NCBI GenBank assembly: GCA_016871715.1
Contig: VHCO01000059.1
Location: 1-33,609, forward strand
DNA: 33,609 nucleotides
Direction: 5' to 3'
Source: Verrucomicrobiota bacterium
GTDB lineage: Bacteria; Verrucomicrobiota; Verrucomicrobiia; Limisphaerales; J093
The notes beneath the pieces were generated by a model. That model was not told where the DNA came from. It worked only from the letters and a program-made list of their open reading frames with translations, and made no database searches. Made by a program: the position numbers and the translations under genes. Below are positions 17,015-26,300 of this stretch, one piece after another; the first letter of the stretch is position 1; each line of letters opens with the position of its first letter.

Positions 17015-17585
17015 GCTGAGTAAAGAGAAGCGCGACCGACTGATCGTGGTGGGATTCCTCACGGCGACGCTATCGTTCGGGATTTGGTATTTGTTGGTCA
17101 GTCCGCTGCAGGGGATGCAGGCGGACAACGCCAAGCGATTGGGCGAACTCGAAGAGCAGATTGCGGCGGCGCGTTGGCTAGCGACCAAGGCGGTCAGTTT
17201 CGAGGAAGACCTGCAGAAGGCCCAAACTCGGCTCGAGGCCATCGAGGAGACCATGCCGGGCCAGGGGTTCGTCTACGAGCGGCTGTTCGGCATCGTGCAA
17301 GGCGCCGCGCAACAGGCGGGGTTGACACAAGAAAAGGACAGCACCGTCCTCGAAACGGACACGGATCTGTTGCCCGACTTCCCCTACAAATCGGCGGAGA
17401 TGGCTTTCGAGTTAGTGGGGTGGTACCACCAACTGGGCCGGTTCCTCGCCGAGCTCGAGAACAAGAATCCCTTTCTGCGGTTCCAGGTGCTCGCGATCCA
17501 AAACGACGGCGCCACCGCGGCCGCGGAGAAGCTCCGCCTCAAGCTGAAGGTGATTGCCTTGGTCCGTCCGCCGGACCGGCGTTAA
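17007..17585 (+). CDS. pilO: Type IV pilus assembly protein PilO
   Basis: A 192-residue bitopic membrane protein that pairs with PilN. Residues 12-33 are a transmembrane helix (LIVVGFLTATLSFGIWYLLV), followed by a coiled coil (NAKRLGELEEQIAAAR, about 41-56) and the periplasmic ferredoxin-like domain, where FPYKSAEMAFELVGWYHQLG and FLAELENKNPFLRFQVLAI are typical PilO strands and helix. It overlaps pilN by 8 bases and ends three bases before pilP, so the genes are tightly coupled. The start ATG sits within the pilN 3' end. Confidence 0.85.
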   Translation: MNKLSKEKRDRLIVVGFLTATLSFGIWYLLVSPLQGMQADNAKRLGELEEQIAAARWLATKAVSFEEDLQKAQTRLEAIEETMPGQGFVYERLFGIVQGAAQQAGLTQEKDSTVLETDTDLLPDFPYKSAEMAFELVGWYHQLGRFLAELENKNPFLRFQVLAIQNDGATAAAEKLRLKLKVIALVRPPDRR

Positions 17586-17588
17586 CCC

Positions 17589-18137
17589 GTGCGATCTCAT
17601 CTTGTCAGTCTCAACTGGGTCGGCTCGCCTGGGCGATGCGCCAGCGCAGGGTTGTTGGCCCTGGTCGTGCTGCTGGTGACGAGCTGCGGCAGCAAGCCGC
17701 CCGCTGCGGTGGCGGGCGCTCGTCCGGCGAGCGCTGCGCCCGGACCTGGTGCGGCGGTCGCGCCGGTGCCGCCCACGAATCAGTTCGCGGCGGTGTTCAT
17801 CGACGAGCCGGGAGTGGGGTGCGATCCGTTCTTCCCGCAATCGGCTCGGCGCGCGCCCCGGCCGAAGGCCGCGGCCGGATCGGGGGCGGCGGCGGCGAGT
17901 GTCGCGGCGGAGGTGGTGGACCGTTTCCAGCTCAAGGCGATTGGGGGAACGGCAAGCCGGCGGTTGGCCACGATCAACCGGGTCACGCTGCTCGTGGGTG
18001 AGTCTGGCCGGGTGCGGTTTGTAGGCGGCGAGGCCACCGTGCAATTGCTCGAGGTGCGGGACGACTCGGTGGTGGTGTTGGTGGATGAGGAGCGTCAAGA
18101 GCTGGCGTTCCGGAACCGGCGACTGGCGGGGCGCTAA
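17589..18137 (+). CDS. pilP: PilP-like inner-membrane lipoprotein
   Basis: A 182-residue lipoprotein, starting with GTG at 17589. The signal (about 1-33) ends in the lipobox VTSC with the lipidated Cys33. A Pro/Ala-rich linker follows (about 35-65), then a C-terminal beta domain around 107-178 (FQLKAIGGTASRRLATINRV, VQLLEVRDDSVVVLVDEERQ) that fits the PilP/GspC-type homology region, which contacts the secretin in type IV systems. Position between pilO and the secretin supports the assignment. The similarity is short and the annotation is partly from context. Confidence 0.7.
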   Translation: MRSHLVSLNWVGSPGRCASAGLLALVVLLVTSCGSKPPAAVAGARPASAAPGPGAAVAPVPPTNQFAAVFIDEPGVGCDPFFPQSARRAPRPKAAAGSGAAAASVAAEVVDRFQLKAIGGTASRRLATINRVTLLVGESGRVRFVGGEATVQLLEVRDDSVVVLVDEERQELAFRNRRLAGR

Positions 18138-18190
18138 GGTCGAGGAACCGCCGCCCGGTGCCTAAGGGGATGGGTGAAGCGTCAAGTGGC

Positions 18191-20248
18191 ATGAAAACGA
18201 CAAGCGCGATCCTGCTGGTGGCCAGCGTCCTGTGGGTGGCCGCGAGCGCGTTGGCCCAAGGGGACCCGGCGGCCGACGGGAGCGGCGCCGCTGCGGCCGA
18301 GCGCGTTGCGAGCGGGGCCGAGGTGGGCGAGGGCGGGAGGTTGTTGGTGGTATCCCTCGAAGACCGGCCGCTAGAGATCATTATGACGTTGGTCGAGCAG
18401 AGCCGGCTGAAGGTCGCGATCGACGAACGCATTCTCGAGGGACGCAAGGCGGACGGGCATCCGTTACCGGGATGGGGCGAGGCGGTGTCGGCCCGTTGGG
18501 AGCACGTGACGGCGCGCGAGGCCCTCGAGCAGTTCCTCGAGCGCTACGGATTGCAACTGGCTCCTTATCCAGGAACCGACTCGCACCAGGTGACCTTCAA
18601 ACCAGCGGCGCCGGCCGTGCCGCCCTCGACGTCGACCGAGGCCACTAGCCCCACGGCGACCCCGATGCCGGCGCCTGCGCTGGAAGCCGCGGGTGGCGGC
18701 CCGAGTACAGCGGAGTCTGGGGCGGAGCAGGAAGGGATGCCGATCGAAGAGGAGGTGGTCCCGGTGGTGAACCTCGAGGATCAGTTGGTCACCGACGCCA
18801 TCACGATGTTGGCACGCCAAGCGAACTTGAACTTCCAGTTCGATCCTCGGGTGCTGGCGGGTGTGGACCTCGAGGGCAAGCCCGCCCCTTACCTGACCAA
18901 CCTGGTCTCGGTGCGTTGGGAGAAGGTGACGCCGACGCAGGCGCTCGAGTCGTTGCTGGCCAACTACAACCTGATGCTCGAGCACGATCCCAAGACGCAG
19001 ATTGCGCGCGTCACGTTCCGTCCCCCGCCAGCCCTCGAACCGTTGGTGACGAAGGTCGTGCAGTTGCAGTTCGCCAATCCGACCAACATGGTGACGGTGC
19101 TCAAGACGACGCTGTCGGAGCGCAGCCAGGTCACGCCGGATGTGCGAACCAGTTCGCTGGTGATCAGCACGACCGAGAAGGAACTCGAGTTGGTCGACGC
19201 CGTGCTCAGCAAGCTGGATACCCCGACGCGCCAGATCCTCATCGAGGCCAAGATCCTCGAGACCGCCAAGAACCCGAAGACCGTCAAGGGCATCAATTGG
19301 GCGGGCACCCTGGACAGCCAAAACATCACCTTCGGCAACGGACGAACGACCGGTCAGGCGGTCTCCAGTTACCCAGGGGCACCGGCCACGACCACCACCA
19401 CGCTCCCCAGCGGTCGCTCCGTGACGAGCACCACCCAGCCCAGCTCGACGACGGAGACGCGGACCATCACGGATATTGGCTTGGGCGCGCTGGGGCCGTT
19501 GGCCAGCGCGAGCCCGGGTGTAAGCGCGAACACGGCCCAGGGTTTGCATCCGGCGGTGGCGTTTCTGAATGCGGATGGGCTCAAGGTAGCCCTCTCGTTT
19601 TTGAACAGCGACACGGACACCGAAGTGGTGGCCACGCCGCGCGCGGTCACGCTCGATAACGAGTTGGCGCGCTTGTCGGTTACGCGGCTCTTCCCGAACT
19701 TCAAGATTACACCGGGCACCCAGACCACGCCCGCTGGGGCGGAGATCACCTATACGAACCTGGGAATGACCCTCGAGGTCACCCCCCGTATCGCCGGCAC
19801 CAACCTCGTCAACCTCCGCGTCGTGCCGGAGGTGGGGAATGTGGACTCGGTGGATCGGAAGACGATCAACGGGACGGTGAACGAGGCCAACATCTATGCC
19901 ATCCGCCGCATCGAGACGCGTGTGATTATTCCCAGCGGTAACACCCTGGTGATGGGAGGGCTGATCAGCGACAACCAAACCCGTGCCTACACCAAGGTGC
20001 CGATCTTAGGCGACATCCCCGGCCTGGGTCTGGCCTTTCGGCATGAGAGCAAACAGCGGAGTCGCTCGAACCTGTTGATCTTCCTCACGCCGACCATCAT
20101 TCAGGAGACCGACTTCCAACCACTCGAGTCGAGCGGCTTCCTTCAGACCCGACCCGAGCCGGACAAGCCGCTACCGCCGGTCTCGGCTTGGGACAGTGGC
20201 AAACCGCGTTGGGGCAGGGCCGACCCTCTTGGGCCTCGGGGCCGGTGA
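18191..20248 (+). CDS. pilQ: Secretin, PilQ-like outer-membrane pore
   Basis: A 685-residue outer-membrane secretin that forms the pore of type II or type IV pilus systems. Residues 1-24 are a signal peptide. Two similar STN-like (N0) modules follow: VSLEDRPLEIIMTLVEQSRL...ARWEHVTAREALEQFLERY (about 53-120) and VNLEDQLVTDAITMLARQAN...VRWEKVTPTQALESLLANY (about 193-260), linked by a Thr/Pro/Ala stretch. Secretin_N follows (VVQLQFANPTNMVTVLKTTL), then the C-terminal secretin domain with IRRIETRVIIPSGNTLVMGG and VPILGDIPGLGLAFRHES, the conserved pore signature. The ATG at 18191 is chosen over a GTG at 18158 because it gives a clean signal peptide. The doubled N0-like module is unusual. Four bases separate it from the next gene. 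Confidence 0.88.
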   Translation: MKTTSAILLVASVLWVAASALAQGDPAADGSGAAAAERVASGAEVGEGGRLLVVSLEDRPLEIIMTLVEQSRLKVAIDERILEGRKADGHPLPGWGEAVSARWEHVTAREALEQFLERYGLQLAPYPGTDSHQVTFKPAAPAVPPSTSTEATSPTATPMPAPALEAAGGGPSTAESGAEQEGMPIEEEVVPVVNLEDQLVTDAITMLARQANLNFQFDPRVLAGVDLEGKPAPYLTNLVSVRWEKVTPTQALESLLANYNLMLEHDPKTQIARVTFRPPPALEPLVTKVVQLQFANPTNMVTVLKTTLSERSQVTPDVRTSSLVISTTEKELELVDAVLSKLDTPTRQILIEAKILETAKNPKTVKGINWAGTLDSQNITFGNGRTTGQAVSSYPGAPATTTTTLPSGRSVTSTTQPSSTTETRTITDIGLGALGPLASASPGVSANTAQGLHPAVAFLNADGLKVALSFLNSDTDTEVVATPRAVTLDNELARLSVTRLFPNFKITPGTQTTPAGAEITYTNLGMTLEVTPRIAGTNLVNLRVVPEVGNVDSVDRKTINGTVNEANIYAIRRIETRVIIPSGNTLVMGGLISDNQTRAYTKVPILGDIPGLGLAFRHESKQRSRSNLLIFLTPTIIQETDFQPLESSGFLQTRPEPDKPLPPVSAWDSGKPRWGRADPLGPRGR

Positions 20249-20252
20249 CATC

Positions 20253-23200
20253 ATGCGCGCCCCTTCATCCAACCTCTTGCTCCGGTTTCGCCGCGGTGTC
20301 GGGGCGATGCTGCTGGCGGGCTGGCTTGGGGGAGCGGCCGGGTCCCATGCCCAGACAGTCCAGACGCTGGCTGGCGGTCGCCTCACGGTCACCGGTGCCG
20401 ATGCGGGTTTCGTGGATGGCGATTCGTTGGCGGTGTCACAGTTCCATGAGCCTAGCGGGTTAGCCGGCAATAGCCGCGGGGACCTGTTCGTGGCCGACAC
20501 GGCCAACGGCGCGCTCCGGCAACTCGACTTCACGCGGGATGTGGTCACCACGCTACGGGCGGGTCTGGATCGACCGGTGGCGGTGGCCGTGGACGCGACG
20601 GACAACGTGTACGTGCTGACCCACGGTGACGGCCGCGTCGTCGAGTTCGATCGGTTGGATGCCCTCTACCAGTTCCCCACGTTGCGCGTCAGTGGATTGT
20701 CGGCCCCGACCGCTCTAGCTCTGGGGCCCGAAGGCACGCTGTGGGTCGTGGAAGCGGGGGGCACCCTCAAGGCGGTGGATCGCAGCACCGGCGCGGTGCG
20801 GTTGGTGGCCCATGGTCTGGTGGAGCCGCGCGGGGTGGCGGTGCTCGCCAGTGGCGTGGTGGCGGTGAGCGAGGCTGGCGCCCACAGGATCCGCCTGATC
20901 GAACCTACGACCGGCGCGGTCCTGTCGCAGATCGGCACCGGCGCCGCCGGCTTCCGGGACGGGCCGGCTGAGGTGGCGCAGTTCAACCGCCCGGCGCAAC
21001 TTGCGCGTGCGCCGAATGGGAGTCTGGTGGTGGCGGACCGACTCAACCACCGGGTGCGGTGGGTGGGCACGGACGGCCTGGTGACGACGGTGTACGGGGT
21101 CGATCCGAGTCGTTGGGAAGGGCCCTGTTTGGGCTGCGTGCCGATGATTCTTCCCGGGTGGTTCGATGGTGTGAACGGGGCCGCCAACACCGCCGAAGCG
21201 CGCGAGCCCGTCGGCGTGTACGTCGATCCGCAGGGAACGCTCTATGCCAGCGAGGTCTTCTACCACATCTTGCGACGGGTGAGCGGGACCGGCCTGGGCT
21301 CGGGCACGGGAGCCGGCGGCGGCGAGGGCGTGGCGACACCGAGCGTTTCGCCCTCGAGCGGGTACTACCCGATGGGGGTTACGATTCGGGTGACCGATCC
21401 CAATCGGGGTTTGTTCTTCAGCAACCGGCTCTACTACACGACGGATGGGAGCGAACCTGGCCCGAACAACCCCGTCAGCCGGCAGATCGCGGCGAGCGGC
21501 GGTGTAGGCACTATCCCCTGGCGCGAGACCCTGCGTGACTTGGCTTTCCTGCGCGTTAAGGCCTTTGTGGGCGAGGCGAGCAGCCCGACGGTCCGTGGCC
21601 AAGCCGCCAGCGCCAACCAGGTCGGTTTTGCGGGCGACGCAGTGGCCAACCCAGGCGCGCGCGCATTGTTGCCGGTCGTCGTGAATCTCAAGGCGGGTGC
21701 GGTGCTGCGTTCGGTGCAGTTCATCGTCGAGGTCGCGCCGCAGGCCAGTGCGCCCGCGCTCCTCGAGCCCATCGTGGCCATGCCGATGTCGGGCAACGAC
21801 TTCGTGCCGCTGGTGCGCGCCAGCAGCCAGTTGCCTATCTCGGGTTTCTCGCGCCAGGGCACGACAGCACGGTTGCAGGTGGCCTACCTGACCGGCTGGG
21901 GCGGGTTCCAGGTGGCGGACTTTGGCGTGGTGGCGCTTCTCGCGGTGCCGATCCCGGCTTCGGCTCAGTTGGGTGACCGATACACTCTGCGCCTGACCAC
22001 TCTGTCCGGGACCACCGATGGCCAGCAGACAGCGCTCGCCCTGGAGGCGTTGCCCGCGCGCGTCCTCGAGGTCGGACAGCTCAGCTATCTGGTGGGCGAC
22101 TCGGCTCGGGGCGGGTGGTACAACGCAGGCGGGTTTGGCGACGACCGGTTGGACAATGCCGACGTCAACAACGCCTTCTCGGCTTCGGTGGGTGTGCGGG
22201 TGCCGTTCTCCTTCTCCGACGCTTTCGATGCGCTCGACGTCTTCCCCTTAGATACGGCGACCGCTCCGGGTGGGGACGGCCAGATCCGCTTCCTCGATTG
22301 GCAGATCCTGCTCGAGCGGTCCTTGGGGTTGCGCCACGACAACTGGCGGCGGACCCGCGGGCCCGGGGGCCAGCGCGTGTCGAGTCCGGTCCAACGCCTG
22401 GTGCGCACCGCCTCGCGGAGCGCGCCGGCCGCGTCCGGCGCCCAGCCCGGCCTCGTGGCGTGGCGGCGGCAGGTCAAGGTGAGCGCCGGCTCGGTCGAGT
22501 TTGCGAAGGCGGGCACGACGACGCGCGTGCCGATTCGCGTCGCGCTCGAGGCGGGGGCCACGCTGGCAGGCTTCCAGTGCTGGCCGGTGATCAGTGCGAA
22601 GCCGGACGGGACCGATTCCGAGGTGCCGGCTTGGTTCGAGGCGAACCGGGACACGGGGATTGCGGCGCCGTCCGTCAACGCCGTGCCGGGGCTGTCGTTG
22701 AACAACGCGATTTACGTTTGGGACCTTGGCAAACTGGACCCTCCGCTGGTGGGGGACAGTGTGCTGGGCTGGCTCGTGTTCCAAGTGCCGCCCTCGGCGC
22801 CGAACGGTTTGGGGTACTACGTGCGCTTCGCCAACGCGGACGGCGCACCGCTCGAGGATGTCCTCTACGACTTCGAGACGGTGCCGGGCCGGGTCTGGGT
22901 GCACGTGGCGGCGCCGGAGCCGGCGGCGATCCTGTCGGACGAATGGAAACTGCACTTCTTCGCCAGCCTCACCTCGTCTCAGGCCCGACCCGAGGCCGAC
23001 CCGGACGGCGATGGGTTGAGCAACCGCGCCGAGTACCTGCTCAAGAGCCATCCGACCCGACCCGACTGGCGGCTGACGTTGGTTCGGCAGGGGGGCGGGA
23101 ACATTCTGCGTTGGTTTGCCGAGCAAGGGCGAGCGTACGTGCTGCTCGCCTCGCCGGATCTCAGGGAGTGGCGGGCATTGGGCCCAGCCATGGTGGGGGC

Positions 23201-23276
23201 GGATCAGCCCCTCGAGTTTGCCGATCCGGGCCCGGCGACGGGCGCGCGCTTTTATCGAGTGTCACTTGTACCATGA
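20253..23276 (+). CDS. Giant secreted protein 1: NHL propeller, CHB_HEX, cohesin/dockerin-like
   Basis: A 1007-residue exported protein beginning four bases after the secretin stop. The signal is residues 1-34 (ends GSHAQ). Six NHL-type repeats follow (about 35-350; P.GLA..D..G..YVAD pattern, for example LFVADTANGALRQL). A chitobiase-like CHB_HEX module is at about 365-435 (LYYTTDGSEP). A cohesin-like beta module is at about 465-605, and a dockerin-like segment at about 611-700 (YLVGDSARGGWYNAGGFGDD then GGDGQIRFLDWQILLERSLG). A second cohesin-like module is at about 746-882, then a thrombospondin-type loop DPDGDGLSNRAEYL (about 912-930), and a C-terminal domain ending in ARFYRVSLVP. The start at 20253 gives the signal; the frame opens at 20196 inside pilQ. 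Role unknown; an extracellular one is inferred. Confidence 0.85.
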   Translation: MRAPSSNLLLRFRRGVGAMLLAGWLGGAAGSHAQTVQTLAGGRLTVTGADAGFVDGDSLAVSQFHEPSGLAGNSRGDLFVADTANGALRQLDFTRDVVTTLRAGLDRPVAVAVDATDNVYVLTHGDGRVVEFDRLDALYQFPTLRVSGLSAPTALALGPEGTLWVVEAGGTLKAVDRSTGAVRLVAHGLVEPRGVAVLASGVVAVSEAGAHRIRLIEPTTGAVLSQIGTGAAGFRDGPAEVAQFNRPAQLARAPNGSLVVADRLNHRVRWVGTDGLVTTVYGVDPSRWEGPCLGCVPMILPGWFDGVNGAANTAEAREPVGVYVDPQGTLYASEVFYHILRRVSGTGLGSGTGAGGGEGVATPSVSPSSGYYPMGVTIRVTDPNRGLFFSNRLYYTTDGSEPGPNNPVSRQIAASGGVGTIPWRETLRDLAFLRVKAFVGEASSPTVRGQAASANQVGFAGDAVANPGARALLPVVVNLKAGAVLRSVQFIVEVAPQASAPALLEPIVAMPMSGNDFVPLVRASSQLPISGFSRQGTTARLQVAYLTGWGGFQVADFGVVALLAVPIPASAQLGDRYTLRLTTLSGTTDGQQTALALEALPARVLEVGQLSYLVGDSARGGWYNAGGFGDDRLDNADVNNAFSASVGVRVPFSFSDAFDALDVFPLDTATAPGGDGQIRFLDWQILLERSLGLRHDNWRRTRGPGGQRVSSPVQRLVRTASRSAPAASGAQPGLVAWRRQVKVSAGSVEFAKAGTTTRVPIRVALEAGATLAGFQCWPVISAKPDGTDSEVPAWFEANRDTGIAAPSVNAVPGLSLNNAIYVWDLGKLDPPLVGDSVLGWLVFQVPPSAPNGLGYYVRFANADGAPLEDVLYDFETVPGRVWVHVAAPEPAAILSDEWKLHFFASLTSSQARPEADPDGDGLSNRAEYLLKSHPTRPDWRLTLVRQGGGNILRWFAEQGRAYVLLASPDLREWRALGPAMVGADQPLEFADPGPATGARFYRVSLVP

Positions 23277-23295
23277 ATCGAGCTGAGCTTTTAAC

Positions 23296-23301
23296 CGGAG
23301 G
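23296..23301 (+). promoter_or_regulatory. Strong ribosome binding site that fixes the start of giant protein 2
   Basis: GGAGGA at 23296-23301, seven bases before the ATG at 23309, is the best Shine-Dalgarno in the block. It shows that the long open frame running upstream to 22115 is not translated as one protein with this gene. Confidence 0.85.
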
Positions 23302-23308
23302 ATCCAGT

Positions 23309-26300
23309 ATGAAACGCACTATTGTGCTCGCCTTAGGTATTGCGGTCGCCTTGGCCTTTGCTTGCCTGGCCCAAACCGTGGATACCCTCTTGGGGGAACA
23401 CCTCGACGAACCGTACGGCGTCGTCGTGGATGTCTCGACCACCAACAACTATTACTACCTCACCGATAGCGTGCATAACCGCCTGGTGCGGTTCGCGCCG
23501 GCCACCGGCGAATTGACCGACCTGACGGGGCCGGCCTTCTTCAGTCCGGCGGGCCTCGTGCTGGCGCGCGGCGGTCTGGTGGTGGCCGACTCGGGCGCGC
23601 ACGCAATCCGCCGCGTGAGCTTCGCGGGGGAGATCGCGCCGCTGGCCGGGGGGGGCGCCGGCAACGCCGATGGCGCGGGTGCCGCGGCGCAATTCAACAC
23701 GCCGGTGGGTCTGGCTTTGGACAGCGCGGGCAACATCTACGTGGCCGACTCGCGCAACCATACGCTGCGCATGATCGCGCCGGACGACACCGTCACGACG
23801 GTCGCCACCGGTTTCTTGCGGCCCACGGCCGTGGCGGTGGGCGAGGGCGGGCGGTTGTTTGTAGCCGACACGGGCCATCACGTGATCAAAGTGATCGAGC
23901 CTGGTGGGACGATCCGCGTCATCGCCGGCACGTTGGGCAGCAACGTCCAGGCGAGCGACCTGGATCGTCCCCGTGGCCTGCTTTGGCTCGGCGGCAGCAC
24001 CGGTCTATTGGTCAGCGATACCGGGCACCACGCCCTGCGCCGCGTCGCGCGGCCCGTGCCGGGTCGCGACGACTATTGGGTCACCAGCACCTTCGCCGGT
24101 GGGGTGGGTGTGGCAGGGGCAACCGACGGCAGTTGGGCCAGCGCGCGGTTCTTCGAACCGGTGGGGTTGGCCGTCGATCTCAACGGCGCGATCGTGGTGG
24201 CGGACTTGAAGAACCACGCGATTCGTCGCCTGACACGGACGCCCACGCAAACGCCGGTGGTCACACCGCCCGGCGGCAGCTTTAGCAATACGGTCAGCGT
24301 CGCTGTCTCGAGTCTGACCACTAACGCCAGCTTCTACTACACGACTGACGGCAGCGATCCGACCCCGGCCTCTTTGCCCGTTGCCGGGGCGCTCACGTTC
24401 GACGGCGGCCCCGTCGGGTTCAAAGTTCGGGGTTTCTCGCCCGACTATGGCGCCAGCGCGGTCATCAGTAACCGCTTCAGCTTCTACATCAATCCGCTGA
24501 CGGTGGACCCGGCCGGCGGCTTCTTCACCAACGACGTCTATCTCGCCGCGGCGACGGTGACCTCGAACGTGGTCATTCGCTATTCGCTGACCGGCGAGCC
24601 GCCTTCGCCCGCGAGTCCGGTTTGGACCGACCGGGTTTGGGGACGCACGGGACCGATCAAGCTGCAAGCCTACCGCGACGGGTTCGCGGATTCGCCGGTG
24701 ACCGAGCTCGAGTTCACCTTCCAGATCGCGCCGCCGGTGCTCTGGCCGCCCGGCCCCGCGGCCCCAGCGACGACCTCGAATCAGAGCATCCCGCTGCGCA
24801 TCGTCAGCGGCACCAGCAATGTGACCTTCTACTGGAGCTTTGGCCCGGAGGAACCGACCCCGGCGAGCACGCTCTACACGGGTCCGTTCGACTTGGGCAC
24901 CAACGGCGTGGTACAGGTCCGCGGCTACAAGGCAGGCTATCTGGACAGCATGCTCGTCAGCGCCACGTATAACCTGCTCGTGGGCGAGGTCCAGATCGCA
25001 CCCGTGACCGGCGCGCTGGCCTACAATCCGGTGCGGGTCGAGTTGGCCACCGTGACCGATCGGGCGCAGGTCTTCTGGACGATCGACGGCTCGGATCCGA
25101 CTCCCAACGGCACCCTGTACACCGGGCCGTTCGACCTGGGCACCAACGGTGTGCTCAAGGTCCGCGCCTTCCGCGACGGCTTTGTCCCCAGCGGGATCGC
25201 AAGCGCTAAATTCGATCTGCTCGTGGGCGATCCGTCGATCGCCCCCGTCGGCGCCACCAACAACAACCCGGTCGAGGTCACCCTCGCCTCGGTGACCGGT
25301 GGGGCCCGGATTCACTGGACCATCGACGGCTCAGACCCGACGCCCAACAGCCTGCGGTACACGGACCCCTTCCAATTGGCCACCAATGGGGTCCTGCGCG
25401 TTCGCGCGTTCAAGGATGGTCTGGTGCCGAGTGCGGTCGTCAGTGCGCCGTTCCGTTTAATGGCGGCCGACCCCACCCTCGTGCCGCTTGGGGCGACGTC
25501 CTATGAGCCCGTCAACGTCAGCATGGCGACCGCCACGGTTGGGGCGGGTCTCTACTGGACGATTGACGGCAGCACCCCGAACCGTAGCAGTCTGGTCTAT
25601 GCAGGTCCGTTTGTTCTGGCCACCAATGGTGTGTTGCAGGTGCGAGCTATTCGGGATGGCTTCCTCGAGAGCGCTGTGGTGAGCGCGCCGTTCGACCTGT
25701 CAGTGGCGGTGCCGGTGGTAACCCCGGCCAGCGGCACGAACATCAACGCCATCACCATCCAGGCCCAGACGGCCACGCCGGGCGCCGAGTTGCGCTACAC
25801 CTTGGACGGCGGCAATCCGCAGCCCACTAGCCCGCTTTACGTCGGGCCGATCAACCTCACCACCAACGCCACCTTCAAGATCGCCGGTTACCGGCAGGGT
25901 TTTTTCACCAGCCCGACGGTCGTCCGGGATTACGCTATCAAGACCGATACGCCCACCCTCGCCCCCGACGCAGGCTTCTTCCCGGATGGCACTACCGTGA
26001 CGTTGAGCAAGATCCGAGCGGACGCGGTGATTTACTACACGCTGGATGGCACGGATCCGACGACGAAGTCGACCCGCTACACGGGCCCCTTCCCGGTGAC
26101 GGCCTTGTCCGCGCCCGGGGCGGACCTCCGCGCGGTCAAGGCGCGCGCCTTCGCCCCCGGGACGTTGCCCAGCGACATTGTGGTGGGCCAGGCTATGCCC
26201 CAGAATAGCGTGGGTATCCCGCGCGACGTGTTCGCCGGCAGCGGTTCGAGCGTCATTGTGCCGGTCGTGGTCAACCTCACCCCCGGCGCCGTGTTGAAGT

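Noticed and set aside
22115..23308. A very long open frame that would extend giant protein 2 upstream by 398 residues
   Set aside because: It runs through giant gene 1 in another frame, is Arg/Gly/Ala-rich without recognisable sequence, and a strong ribosome site with a signal peptide sits at 23309.
24005..25315. A 436-residue minus-strand open frame
   Set aside because: It mirrors the NHL and CHB_HEX coding region and owes its length to high GC in the third codon position.
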